Of a stretch of DNA of 64,000 nt, positions 40,754 to 53,567 are shown in pieces (positions within the stretch are counted from its first letter, which is position 1; each line of letters begins with the position of its first letter). A program made the translations under genes and the position numbers. The notes under the pieces are model-generated. The model was given only the letters and a program-made list of their open reading frames with translations. It did no database searches and had not been told where the DNA came from. Source of the DNA: Amorphochlora amoebiformis (Eukaryota; Cercozoa; Chlorarachniophyceae). Location of the stretch: contig BAAHQB010000228.1 of the NCBI GenBank assembly GCA_054601695.1, forward strand, positions 248,001 through 312,000. The letters are read 5' to 3'.

Positions 40754-40854
40754 GCCTGTCTTCGATCGACGATGCTCCAGCCTGCAAAAAAGTGGACCAC
40801 ATTCTCAACGTGTCCTTGGATTCACCCATTCAGAGGACTACTCACACAGGCCAA
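40754..40854 (+). other. Orphan exon
   Basis: Strong acceptor (TTTTTTATGCAG|) and donor (CAA|GTGAGT). Reads SSIDDAPACKKVDHILNVSL in the open frame. No partner exon or family found. Confidence 0.4.
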
Positions 40855-41099
40855 GTGAGTTTGAAGTTGTGTTATGAACTTGAGAGACGACCGTTTATTA
40901 GATGTGTAGTTGGCTTGCGTCGCTGCAGAGGTTTGTGTGGTGCTCTCTTTGGTGTCTCGGAAGGATTTGATGGATTGAGTCGGGGTGTGATTGCCAACTC
41001 CTCTGGCCTTCTTGGACTCTTCGGAGAGCTTTCTACACATTAAAACACACATGGCTAAGACCCTGTTCTACCAATGTGCGCGTCAACATCATGGGCTTT

Positions 41100-41500
41100 T
41101 TTTTTATGTTGGCTTTTGGTGTTGGTTTTGTTGTTTGTTTTGGTGTTGTGGTAGTATTGGCTTTCCGTGTAGCTTTTTGGTGTTGTGTTTTGGTGTTGGG
41201 TTTTGTTGTTGGGTATTGGTGTTGGGTATTGGTGTTGGTGTTGGGTATTGGTGTTGGGTTTTGGTGTTGGGTTTTGGTATTGGGTATTGGAGTTGGGTTT
41301 TGGGTATTGGTGTTGGGTATTGGTGTTGGGTATTGGTGTTGGGTATTGGTGTTGGGTATTGGTGTTGGGTATTGGGTGTTGGTGTTGTGTTGGTGTTGTC
41401 TTGGTGTTGTGGTGGTGCTGTTTGGTTTTGGTGTTAGTGCGATGACCTGGAATCCGTGTTGTTGATGTTGGAGTTGATGTTGATGTTGATGTTGGTGTTG
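41100..41500. repeat. Minisatellite (TTGGTGTTGGGTA)n and related GTTGAT units
   Basis: From 41185 about fifteen 12-13 bp units of TTGGTGTTGGGTA, flanked by looser GTTTTGGTGTTG repeats and, at 41459-41510, six-base GTTGAT/GTTGGT units. Frames on both strands (Val-Leu-Gly or Asn-Thr-Gln-His) are repeat artefacts. Confidence 0.85.
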
Positions 41501-41559
41501 ATGTTGGTGGTGTTACGCTCGTCGCTGGATCCTCGAGTGCGTGCGGTAGACCCGCTAGG

Positions 41560-41663
41560 AGACTGTAATATATTATATATATATATATATATATAGATGT
41601 ATTTATATTCATTATGTATAAATAGTTTTGCGCAATGATTACATATCTATACTTTTATATGTG

Positions 41664-41706
<43 letters not shown>

Positions 41707-41808
41707 AATATATACATATATATATATATATATCTAGATGCACGTATATGTATATATACATACATATTTATGTTTATATTTATATAATATGTATACATAT
41801 AATACATG

Positions 41809-41844
<36 letters not shown>

Positions 41845-41861
41845 CTTCCTATATATATTAT

Positions 41862-41900
<39 letters not shown>

Positions 41901-42240
41901 TGCATTTTTATACATGTATGTGTGTATTTTTGTGTGTTGGTTGCATCTAGGGATGGTAGGGATGTGAAATCGGTTAATGAAGGTCGATTGGTGTATCTAC
42001 AACCCTGTACTAAGCCTTGGATGGGATGCTGTACTTGAGTCAAACTCTCAAAGTTTAGATGTTGTGTTTAGAACCCTCTACTACCACAAAGCTTGGAAGG
42101 TGTTTGGGATTTGGAAATGTTTGCCTTTAGTTTGTGATGGTCCAGCTTGGTGCCTCGCCTTGAGCTGTAATTGAGCGGGGTTACACACACTTACACACGG
42201 CTCATATTCCGCTCACATTGTGCTAAAGATTTTGCTTCTC
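41560..42240. other. TA arrays and unassigned sequence
   Basis: (TA)n to 41900, then mixed sequence to 42240 without a splice-supported exon. Confidence 0.4.
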
Positions 42241-42545
42241 ATGACGCTTGCAGTCAGTCATTATTACAACATTTAATTCATTATTGCACCATGCTATTCA
42301 TTAGTGCCACATAAAATTTATTAGTGCAACATGGATAAATTATTACAACATGCTATTCATTATTACAATATACACTTTATTATTGCAACATGCAATTTAT
42401 TTTCAACATACATTTATTATTGCAATATATATATATATATTTATATATATATGTATAAATATATATGTGTATACTGCATGTATGTGTGTACAAATGCGTA
42501 TAAGTGTGTACATACATGTATGTGTAGTACATTATTACAACATGT
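42240..42545. repeat. Degenerate ~22 bp tandem repeat (TTATTACAACATGCTATTCA type)
   Basis: About eight diverged units with ATTATTACAACATG or ATTATTGCAACATG cores, interrupted by a TA array at 42428-42452. Confidence 0.65.
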
Positions 42546-42670
42546 AACACACTATTAGACCATGCAAGACTAAACGAACAAATAAAAGCCATACATATTC
42601 TAAGAGCAAAAAAAAACAGTTGTAATATTGTAGTGCTAGTCTTTTGTAACGCGGTCGGTGTGGGTGATAC

Positions 42671-42844
42671 CTCGGTTTGCTGCCACCGACTGCGGTAAGC
42701 AGAGCGGACGTCTGTGCCGCGGATTGTAATGGGCTGCTGGTGCCAATCTCCGCGTCGGTGGCTCTACCCTTGTCTTTCACATCAGTCATAATTCGCAACG
42801 CCTTTCTGCCCGACAATGAATTTACGGCATCTGTGCTCTCCAAT
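42671..42844 (-). other. Orphan internal exon
   Basis: Acceptor TTATCCAG| at 42845 and donor CCGAG|GTATCA. The open frame reads LESTDAVNSLSGRKALRIMT then DVKDKGRATDAEIGTSSPLQ, hydrophilic, ending in KPR. It may belong to a minus-strand gene whose other exons are not identified. Confidence 0.45.
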
Positions 42845-42904
42845 CTGGATAATCAAATGTCACTATACATTCATGCATATATTTCAAAATAAATACATAC
42901 TCCA

Positions 42905-42960
<56 letters not shown>

Positions 42961-42990
42961 ATGTATATAATGTAGTACAAATATATATAC

Positions 42991-43025
<35 letters not shown>

Positions 43026-43217
43026 TGTAATATATATATACATATATGTATACATATATGTACATACATGCATGAGTGAAACATATTGTGTTGTGTATCT
43101 TTCCGGGATTATGTGTTACTTTGAATGTACGAAAATACACCATATAGAATACATACATATATATATATATGTATATGTATACATATAAATATATATACAT
43201 ATATATATATGTGTACA

Positions 43218-43262
<45 letters not shown>

Positions 43263-43346
43263 TACATTTATGAATCTTTAAAATTCTCAAAGCGATAACA
43301 TGTCAGTTCAAATACATGTATATCATTTATTGTATTATACATATAC

Positions 43347-43394
<48 letters not shown>

Positions 43395-43897
43395 CATATA
43401 TATATACATACATATACAGCACACATAAAATGTACATGTATAATATATGTGTACATGTATATGTATATACATATATATATACATATACATATGTGTGTGT
43501 GTGTGTGTGTGTGTATAACGCATACATTTATACATATGTGTGTGTAATATAAATATATATTTACATACATATATACATATATACATACATATTATATCTA
43601 TACATAAAAAATATTATACATGTACATACATGTGTATGTGTATATCTCGCTATATATATATGTATATATACATATATATATATCAATACATATGTGTATG
43701 TGTGTGTAAAAATACACATATGCACATTTTTTTTTATCTTTACATACACACATACATATACATCCGATATTTCTTTATTCTTATATATATATACATATAT
43801 ATACACATATATATATACATATATACATATATATATAAAAGCCGAGGAAATACTGGAAATTATTGGCCTGCAAGTATCAGCAAACCCGACACGGCCC

Positions 43898-43972
<75 letters not shown>

Positions 43973-44125
43973 CATATATATATTTATATATATATATGTA
44001 CATAAATATACCTACATAAATATAATTTATGTATATATATATATATGTGTATATATGTATATATGTGTGTAGATACAATATGTATATATATATATATGTG
44101 TGTGTGTATATATGTGTGTACAACA

Positions 44126-44197
<72 letters not shown>

Positions 44198-44246
44198 GTG
44201 ATGTAATCTAGATGGATATATCTACATGTGTAGGTGTATTTAAAAA

Positions 44247-44282
<36 letters not shown>

Positions 44283-44380
44283 GTATATTTTTATACATGA
44301 ATATATATATATATATATACGTATGTATATGTATATATTATATGTACATATGGGTTTGTGTGTACGAGATAATAACGTAT
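42905..44380. repeat. (TA)n-dominated intergenic block
   Basis: Successive TA arrays (43225-43260, 43904-43968, 44136-44178), with (TG)n at 43494-43513. The short islands at 43840-43905 and 43265-43310 contain no supported exon. Confidence 0.7.
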
Positions 44381-44402
44381 TGATACATCTTGTGCAAGTC
44401 GG

Positions 44403-44519
44403 TAAGGGATTGTCAGTTTGAGTTGCATGAGGCAGTTTTGACATTTGGGTTAGGCGTGCAAGCGTAAGGGATTGTCAGTTTGAGTTGCATGAGGCAGTTT
44501 TGACATTTGGGTTAGGCGT
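44403..44519 (+). repeat. 62-bp perfect tandem duplication
   Basis: TAAGGGATTGTCAGTTTGAG and the following ~35 bases (to GGTTAGGCGT) occur at 44403-44457 and again, identically, at 44465-44519. Confidence 0.95.
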
Positions 44520-44639
44520 ACCTGTCCAGTTGAACCTTGCTTCCAGAGGTTTTGTCCTTGCTGATGCCCTTATGAAGCCTATGTTGTGCGTTTTTGTTTT
44601 CAAGAGTGCAGTGAGGCAGCAGAATTTGATCACTGATTT

Positions 44640-44950
44640 AGTTCTCTCATACATACATTCCTCTCATTCATTCCCCTCATTCATCATTCGTGTCATTCCT
44701 GTGATTCGTGTCATTCCTGTCATTCATGTGATTCCTCTCACTCATTCCTCTCATTCCTGTCATTCATGCGATTCCTCTCATTCATTCCTCTCATTCCTGT
44801 CATTCATGCGATTCCTCTCATTCATTCCTCTCATCCATCATTCATGTGATTCCTCTCGTTCATTCCTCTCATCCATCATTCATGTGATTCCACTCATTCC
44901 TTCCTCTACTCCATCATTTATGTGATTCCTCTCATTCAATCCTCTCCTTC
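44640..44950. repeat. Minisatellite of CTCATTCATTC/GTGATTCCTCTCATTC units
   Basis: Degenerate array with a higher-order ~45 bp unit (CTCTCATTCCTGTCATTCAT) repeated several times. The Ser/His/Ile frame across it is not credible as a gene. Confidence 0.8.
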
Positions 44951-44984
44951 ATTATTCATCGCAAGCGACACTTTTGGGTCGTGA

Positions 44985-45160
44985 AATACCATGAGCGGGC
45001 TGCAATGGATGTTAGAAGTGAGTTAGGGAATCTGCGGATCTCAGTTCTGTTCTTTTTCAGGAAGAAGAATGAAACGCCATGAGCGGGCGCACACGGATAC
45101 AGTTAGAATGAGTTACGCGTACTTGTGGATCTCCCTTCTGAGGACGAAGAATGAGATCTC
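44985..45160. repeat. ~85-bp tandem duplication of the last exon of the 45113 gene
   Basis: CCATGAGCGGGC...GTTAGAA.TGAGTTA...TGTGGATCTC...GAAGAATGA occurs at 44990-45070 and 45077-45152. On the minus strand the downstream copy encodes ISFFFLKKNRTEIRR, a diverged echo of EISFFVLRREIHKYA-stop in the real exon. Confidence 0.75.
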
Positions 45161-45652
45161 AAGATAGCTGCCGGCAAACGCGACCACCAGGGTGTTGGCA
45201 AAGTGCCTGAACGCATTGTACCGCTCCTCGTCGTACCCTAGAGTCAGGCATATCTAATTGCCATACCAAATGTTAGCATCGGCCATATCTGATAGCCACA
45301 CCCAAGTGTTAGCATAACCACCATCAGCGCACAAAACACCCATGTTTCACATCTGCTACGAGTTTTCTAAGCTAGCAGTGCCCATGGGATGAAAAAGCCT
45401 TGCTCCCTCCATAACCAAACATGCTGACGGCTGTGAATTCAACATCTTTCCCCAGTGAGTTCGAATGCATGCAACCACAAGTACAGGGAGCGGGTGGTTT
45501 AGCGCGTTGGGATGACTTCGAATGTGACCACATAGGGGGTGATTTAGCATCTTACCCCAATGAGCTCGAATGTGACCACGAACACAGAAAAACATCCGTA
45601 AGTCATGTCCTGTCATTGTATATAATGTATTCACACATGTATATTTTAGAAT

Positions 45653-45709
<57 letters not shown>

Positions 45710-45829
45710 GTATGAAGTATATTATGGCAAGATGTTATATATACCATAGATTTGGGTAGCTTAGACTTGAGGTTCAGCGCCGCGTAGCTAGCTGTGCATA
45801 TATATGTAACTGTTAAAATGCCATCCGAA

Positions 45830-45869
<40 letters not shown>

Positions 45870-46532
45870 GTTTAGAAGTGTGAATACAGAGTATATAATT
45901 AGGCAATGTGAAGACATCAGAACGAAACCTCTTGCGATGAGGTAGGTGACCAAGAGACTTGCCAACGCAATCAGCAGCTGGGGTTGACAGACTTAATTGT
46001 AAGTGCAAGCAGAACCAGAATTCCATGAGTTCTAAATCGAGTAGAAGCACGTGTGGGGTGGGGTGTGGTGATTTGGAGTTAACTGTTGAGTTGCTCATAC
46101 CACGGCAACCGAATTTAAGATGAGATACGCCCTCCAGCCAAAGTAAACGGGCTCATGAGCCCCGACGATCCAAAAGAAAAAGAAGAACAGTCCTGCGAAG
46201 GTCAAGATGTGGAAGTTCCTTTTCCCTGGGTTGGTCTCGTACGACAGAAATTGAAACACCGCGTACAGCAGCATGAACCCGCATACCACTAGCTTTAGTG
46301 AATCTGAACCACAAACATGCACAGGACAACTGCATTAATGCAGGGAAATTACCTGGTTCAACAGTCTCGATCCCCAGCGAATATGCACACAAAGTCACGC
46401 AATGTGCGTTGAAACAGTGTTACTAACGCTATAGGGTCAGGTGACAAACTATACAGTGGGCTTGGGCCGCAGTTACTGTGCATATTCTTATTCCTCTACA
46501 AATTTACCTGCGACGACCCAAGAGCCGGACAT
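45113..46532 (-). CDS. Polytopic membrane protein, six exons
   Basis: Start ATG at 46532 (MSGSWVVA). Exons: 46508-46532, an uncertain exon near 46345-46430, then 46101-46303, 45888-45977, 45556-45609 and 45113-45253 (stop TAA). The last four junctions are phase 0 with GT-AG sites. About five hydrophobic segments: LKLVVCGFMLLYAVFQFL; HILTFAGLFFFFFWIVGA; AYLILNSVAVLLIALASLLV; GCFSVFVVTFELIG-ICLTLG; NTLVVAFAGSYLEISFFVL. Between them are short charged loops (SYETNPGKRN, YDEERYNAFRHF). The second exon has competing frames, one with a stop near its donor, so its N-terminal part is unsettled. It is divergently arranged with the receptor gene starting at 47201. No family recognised; a receptor or channel subunit is possible. 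Confidence 0.6.
45441..45600. repeat. Three ~55-bp tandem copies derived from exon 45556-45609
   Basis: ATCTTACCCCAATGAGCTCG (donor and end of the exon) recurs at 45444 as ATCTTTCCCCAGTGAGTTCG, with an intermediate copy GTTGGGATGACTTCGAATGT at 45505. Each is followed by GACCAC or CAACCAC. Confidence 0.65.
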
Positions 46533-47200
46533 GGTTGTTTTCAACAGACCCTGCCTTCGTGTCCCGGGACTGTCCCGAATCTTCAGCTGGCGAAAAGATA
46601 AACTAGTTTCGAGAATTACGAAGCATAGCGCTCTTGAGCATTTGACCTCTAACAAATGTTATTTTCACTTTTCACATAGGATTAAGGCGAATCCGCCTAA
46701 AGACCAACCAGCCTTCGAACCGCCGTAATTCGCACCCGACACCCCAGTGCCTGCATCGTGGCGTAGGTCGCTGCGCTTGGGATTGGTCATGAGCATAAGA
46801 CTAAATCTCCTCTCTCAGCGAGATTAACATTTCTTTCGAACATTGAATTTGTAAGGTGTGAGATCGTTCTTGGTTGTGCCTGGGGTCTTATCTGGTGTGC
46901 ACGCGAGGATTTGGGCGTGGCGCTGGACAATAATGTTGAGCATGGGGGACGATATAAGTAATCACAGCTTGTTTCTTCACGCGTTTGCTAATCATTTGAA
47001 CAGTTTTGAAGGATTTATGGGCCTTCTTTGTAGGTCATCCAGGATTTGCACAATGTAACGGGCAGGAGGACGGTGAGACAAACGGAATATGTCGAGTAGG
47101 TCGGAGCTATGGTCTCGGGCACAGGGACAGCAATTATGGTCGATCGTTGAGACACCTTGCATCTAACTTTCATGGGGCATCGAGAGCTGTTTGGTGGCTG
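46533..47200. promoter_or_regulatory. Divergent intergenic region, possible shared promoter
   Basis: About 670 bases between the opposed starts at 46532 (minus) and 47201 (plus), unusually free of TA arrays for this window. Mixed composition; no TATA box or conserved operator can be named. A shared bidirectional promoter is inferred from layout only. Upstream non-coding exons may lie here. Confidence 0.3.
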
Positions 47201-48265
47201 ATGCTCTTGCTTCACGTTGGAAGTTCGGCGTCGCAACTGTGCCAAATCCCAATCGCAGGTGAGAAATAGATATGTAGAGGTCATAGGTATTTCGTGGAGT
47301 TAGATATTTCGTGGAGTGTTAGAGAAAGGTATGTCCAGCAAAGGAACATGATCCGAAAAGGTAGGAGATGAGGTGCGTGGAAGCCTTTTGTTCATTGCAA
47401 GCAAGATTCGAAATTTTGAGAAGACGTTGGTTCTCAGGAATATTCCAAATGAGACGGAGCCCGGCCGGTTTACAGCGTGAGGCCGCGGCTAGGGCTGCGT
47501 TTTGCGATGTTTTTCCTGGGTAAGCGTTATATCTAAGAGACAGTCCAGACAATAAACACAATATTTTGATGACCGGACTCGTGGTACCCGCAGATGTTCG
47601 CCTTCTGGCGGGGCGTTCAACATAGGGACTCCTTCTAGAACCTCGCATTACAGGTATCATTTAGACACATATTTTCTCTCATTCCGCTCTTTGCTAAGGT
47701 GTCAAGGTATTATAGCCAGTTCAAACTTGACATGCTTGACAGGCTCTGGGGTTCGGATAACAGCCTCGGAATCAACGTCACGTACCATCTCTTCTCCGAA
47801 TCGAGTTCCACTGCCAACACAGGTACACACACCACCATCAAAAATATAGATCATGTATCAAACTTAATGAAAAAAACAAATCCACCCAGATGTAAACCGC
47901 GCGATCGAGGAAGCAATTGAAGCCGTGGTCAGTCGCTTGGTCGTCGCAATTTTGGGGCCTAACTCCTCCTCTTCAAGCAAGGGTATCAATCCTATCTCAC
48001 AGGTCTGTGCTCATCTTTGTGCTTGCTTTCGAGATTTCACTGTGTCAGTCATTGACTATCGGCCTGTAGATCTTCTCGGTGCCTTACTTATCTTACGCGG
48101 CCACCTCCACTGAGCTTTCGGATGTCGCGACGTAACTGCATCATATATTCATATGTGCTCATATTTATATATTTGTTAGTTATATAGATACACACATACA
48201 GGCACATATGTATGCATATATTTCTGTATACAGACAATACACACGAACGCATTTGTACATATGTG

Positions 48266-48327
<62 letters not shown>

Positions 48328-48349
48328 GTGTATATATATGTGTATATAT

Positions 48350-48423
<74 letters not shown>

Positions 48424-48438
48424 AATATATATCTATAA

Positions 48439-48470
<32 letters not shown>

Positions 48471-48587
48471 TATGTAGTATATATATATATATATATTATA
48501 AATATATATATATATATATTATATATATATATATATATATATGTATGATAATATATTCAATTTTTAAAAAATCTTTTATAATCTACG

Positions 48588-48618
<31 letters not shown>

Positions 48619-48649
48619 ATCAATTTTTAAAAAATCTTTTATAATCTAC

Positions 48650-48699
<50 letters not shown>

Positions 48700-49497
48700 C
48701 ATATGTATGTATATGTGGTAATTATATTGATAATAAGGATAGTAATAACATACACGAATATATATTTATAGATGCAATAACATAATAATAATAATAATAA
48801 TGATATGCATATATCGTTAGGTATCCGAACTTTTTCCGGGTCTGCCCCCCAGATTCTAGCCAGGTATAAATGCCAAAGCGCCTTTTCATATCCTGAGCAG
48901 CATGCTGTTTATCAATTTCAACTGAACGTACTGAAATGCAAATGAGCCTATTTTTGCGTAACCTGGTCAGGCGGAAGCTATAGTAGCTCTCATGAAAAAG
49001 TCTGGGTGAGAAAATCTTGTTGCAATCCTAGCACTTGTGTCCTGTGTTGATACCTTGGCTGTGTATTTTTGCCTATATACTTCCCGTGTGTTGTCTTTGT
49101 GAGTACAGTAGAGTAGATATCTAGGTGGTTGTCCTGTGCTATCTGAGCGTGTGTGGTGTGATAGGTGGAAGGACATCGCGGTGATGAACACGCGCGATAC
49201 CTACGGCTCGACAGGCGCCGCAGCCGTCGTGACAAAGGTTAGTTTTTGTATACTTTTCAACGCGAGTCCCTACCCTACCGGGTCATCTAGATGTCCCTAC
49301 CGTATCACTTGTGCGCATCGTCATAGTGTGCATGCTACTCTTTTCATATATGCGTACGGCGTATGACGTAGGCGACCGCGGCGGGAATTGAGACCCTCAC
49401 TCAGCAAGAGATGTTTGCTGGGGAGGTAACATTCATATTGTATATATATATATACACATATATATATATATTATATATATAAATATATATATATATG

Positions 49498-49537
<40 letters not shown>

Positions 49538-49676
49538 TGTGTTTGCACATATATTTAATAATATATTTAAAAATATATATAATAATATATACATATATAT
49601 ATGTATATAGATATATATAATTACATATACATATATATATATATATATATACATACATATATATAATTACATATAG

Positions 49677-49728
<52 letters not shown>

Positions 49729-49824
49729 ATATAGCTATTTGCATATAATAATAGGGATATGTAATTGTCTTATTTACACATATAAATACAAATCATGTAT
49801 GAATATAAATAATATGTGTATGTA

Positions 49825-49892
<68 letters not shown>

Positions 49893-51013
49893 TCATACAA
49901 TACATATATATATATATATATATTAATACGTCTATGCGATATATACGTATACAAAAATGCTTGTACACATGTAAATGTACGTAATTGTACAAACGAATTC
50001 TAATGTTGTAATATGTACAGACCAAACGCAGTCTAATATTGTAATATGTGCAGACCGACATGAACTCAATTTCGGCCCTCGTGCGCAGGGTACGTAAGCA
50101 CAAATACACTAACGCAGTCGATTGTGAGATTTACGCACTTAAACTGGTGTTGGGAAATGAGCGTGAGGTATTGAAAGCCTTAGTGTGAGCGATGCACACT
50201 TAACATGCTGTTGGGAAATGAGCGTCAGTGAGGTATTGATAGTAGTGTTACCCTTACAGGTGAAGTCATCCGGGGCCCGAGTGATTATTTTGTTCATGAT
50301 CGAGCAAGATGCTGCCAATGGTACATACTTACCTCACTCCCAGCGAAGTGTCTTGGCCAGTGTGATTTTTCTCTGTCCGTGAAGACGAGATTTGTGAGTT
50401 GAGTTATTTAGTTCTGAATGCCGCCGTGATTGGCAACATGGTGGGACCGGGCTGGGTTTGGATCTCAAGTGATGGGTATACTCTCATTCAATTTCTAAAA
50501 TCGTATCCTAAATATCCGCAATGTAAGCATAGCTCTGGTACTTCGAGTTACGAGTAACGGTGTTACTTGGTAGTGTAAGGGAATGTGGAATGTTATGGTA
50601 GCCTGTGTAAGCTTGAGCATGTTTGAAATGGGTGGCCTTGTCCTTATCCTTGTACTGATCCAGGTTCACTTCCACGGAATTCTCGCTGTATGGCATCGAA
50701 CCGGTAGTGTTGTCCTAACGTAAATAATTAAGAATATGTCACTCATGAAGCCTGTCATGAATGATTTGTCAGTTTGACTCGTTCGTGATATTGCTAGTGA
50801 ATAATGATTCAGGCCGAAGAAGCATTATTGTTCTGATATAGCTAGTTAATAATGATTCAGGCTGCAAAAGGATTCTTGGGGATATCTCAGGGAACGACGT
50901 ACAACAACCCGCAATTTTTCGAGTTTAACAAATCCTGGTCCGAACAGGTAGTAATTATTACATGTATATCCCACATATTCACCAGTACATAACCACGCAA
51001 TATGAAACGCTAC

Positions 51014-51090
<77 letters not shown>

Positions 51091-51945
51091 ATATGTATAA
51101 ACATATATATATATATATATAAATATATCAAAAAATATAAATATATATGTTTGTAGATACTATTAATACTTGACGTATGTACTATAGTGTGAGTGCAACA
51201 CAGTGTATTGAGTAGTTGATGACTTTGATGATTGGTTTGAATCTGGTAGACAAACGTTCCCGGAAATATCATCACCAACTTTAGGAATCTCTCGGCAACG
51301 TACAGTGTACTCGAACTAAACATAACTCAATAAATATATACCCGAACACAATAAAAGGACCACAATATCCCACAATATCCCACACCTGCAGGTATTCTCC
51401 GGAGAGGATCTCGATTACATTAGTAGAGAGAATCTTGATTACGTTATTAGAGAGAATCTCGATGACATGATTAGACAGAATCTTGATTACGTTATTAGAG
51501 AGAATCTCGATGACATGATTAGACAGAATCTTGATTACGTTATTAGAGAGAATCTCGATGACATTATTAGAGAGAATCTTGATTACATTATTAGAGAGGA
51601 TCTTATTATTCGAGAGAATCTTGATTATGTTGCTGGAGAGAATCTTAATTACATTTAATAATTAGAGACATTCTTGATTACATTGTTATCACCATTACCA
51701 TCATCAGAACATCCCTACGGCTGCCCTACCAACTAGCTACTCTTCATACGGAAGTACAGTCACCCATCGTGCTAATAGATCGCTTCAGGTGATTTTAAGT
51801 AAATTTGTGTGTGTGAATTGATTTACAGACAGGCTTAATGGGTATGCGCCGTTTGCATATGATGCTATGAAACTCTTGCTCACAGCGGTATGTACAATAT
51901 CTACACTATACCACGTTGTACACAAATATAATATATATACATATG

Positions 51946-51978
<33 letters not shown>

Positions 51979-51997
51979 ATGTATTATGCATATGTAT

Positions 51998-52052
<55 letters not shown>

Positions 52053-52124
52053 TATACACATATAAATATACGCATATACATTATACCATACTGCTACTGT
52101 ACGAATATAAATATTATGTATAAT

Positions 52125-52156
<32 letters not shown>

Positions 52157-52208
52157 GTACATGAATATGTATATGTATTATATGTATATTCTATATACAT
52201 ACGTATAC

Positions 52209-52269
<61 letters not shown>

Positions 52270-52333
52270 ATACCTCGCGTATACATGCGTGCGAAAAATA
52301 CATAAATACATAATATATATGCATATGTAATGT

Positions 52334-52407
<74 letters not shown>

Positions 52408-52423
52408 TATATATATTTATATA

Positions 52424-52488
<65 letters not shown>

Positions 52489-53182
52489 TATATATATATT
52501 GTACATGTGTGTATTGAAAGTTGTGTTGATTTGCGTTTGTTGACCAGATTCGAAATCTAGCACTCACGGGCACAACGCTATGCACGGTTCAGCATATTGA
52601 ACCCATGAACCCTGACCGTTACCCTGGTGTTTGTTAGCATGCTGACGTTATCATGGTGTCCGTTAGCATGGTGTCCGTACAGTTGCCATGGCTTACGTGC
52701 TGTTGTTACCCTCATCAGTCTGGAAATATTGATAGTTACCGAATGGCCATAGCGGATTCAATGAAGAACTTGGTAATGGTTCTTCTAGTCTTTGTATCCC
52801 CCTTGTCTGCTTTTTGTGGCCGGATGACAGACCCTTACCAAGAACGTGTCGTGTATAACAGAGGCTACCCTTACCAAGAACATGTCGTGTATAACAGAGG
52901 CTACCCTTACCAACACATGTCGTATATAACAGAGGCTAGCCTTACCAACGCATGTCGTATATAACAGAGCCTACCATTACCAAACACATGTTGGGTCACT
53001 CTCACAGACAGTAAGACACATCATACGCTATCACAGACACTAAGACACAGCATACGGTATAACAGACACTTAACGGCACCACGGGGACTATTTCCTTCGA
53101 CTCGAACCAGGTCCACCTCATAACACGCATTCATATTATATATCTTATTTATGGATATATGTATGGATATACACACATATAT

Positions 53183-53247
<65 letters not shown>

Positions 53248-53325
53248 TGTATATATGTATAAGTTTGCATATTTGTATTTACGCACATTCATACTCATAT
53301 TGCATACGTATCTATCGGTTCAATA

Positions 53326-53395
<70 letters not shown>

Positions 53396-53430
53396 GGAGA
53401 TAAACGTATCTATATTTACATATATTTTAC

Positions 53431-53470
<40 letters not shown>

Positions 53471-53483
53471 ATATTACACACAT

Positions 53484-53531
<48 letters not shown>

Positions 53532-53533
53532 GT

Positions 53534-53567
<34 letters not shown>

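Larger units (their letters stand above)
47201..52772 (+). other. Ligand-binding (Venus-flytrap, ANF_receptor-like) exons of the receptor
   Basis: Exons and hallmarks: 47201-47258; 47438-47519 [20 protein letters not shown]; 47594-47653; 47707-47822 [20 protein letters not shown], then [11 protein letters not shown]; 47890-~48065 [17 protein letters not shown]; 48821-48863 [14 protein letters not shown]; 48971-49005 [12 protein letters not shown]; 49165-49237 [20 protein letters not shown]; 49372-49425 [15 protein letters not shown]; 50054-50089 [12 protein letters not shown]; 50260-50320 [18 protein letters not shown]; 50412-50475 [14 protein letters not shown]; 50664-50703 [13 protein letters not shown]; 50861-50947 [20 protein letters not shown]; 51829-51887 [19 protein letters not shown]; 52719-52772. 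The order and spacing match the family from the first strand (GxFxxR.SPxGxQxxAAxxAxxD), through lxgPxSS, yPxFFRxxPxDxxQ and GWkxxAvxxxxDxYG, to AYDAxxLL. Evidence for the family is strong. Confidence 0.85.

Noticed and set aside
41055-41612. Val-Leu-Gly or Asn-Thr-Gln-His repeat proteins
   Set aside because: A 12-13 bp TTGGTGTTGGGTA minisatellite; no splice or family support.
44485-44620. A copia-type RNase H tail (ASRGFVLADALMKPM)
   Set aside because: Only a short resemblance to the ADxxTKP motif, with no other retroelement domain nearby; likely chance.
47921-48033. An intron at 47983 with an acceptor at 48033 in the receptor
   Set aside because: The sequence reads straight through in frame with family-like residues ([10 protein letters not shown]..., [10 protein letters not shown]), so one uninterrupted exon is preferred.
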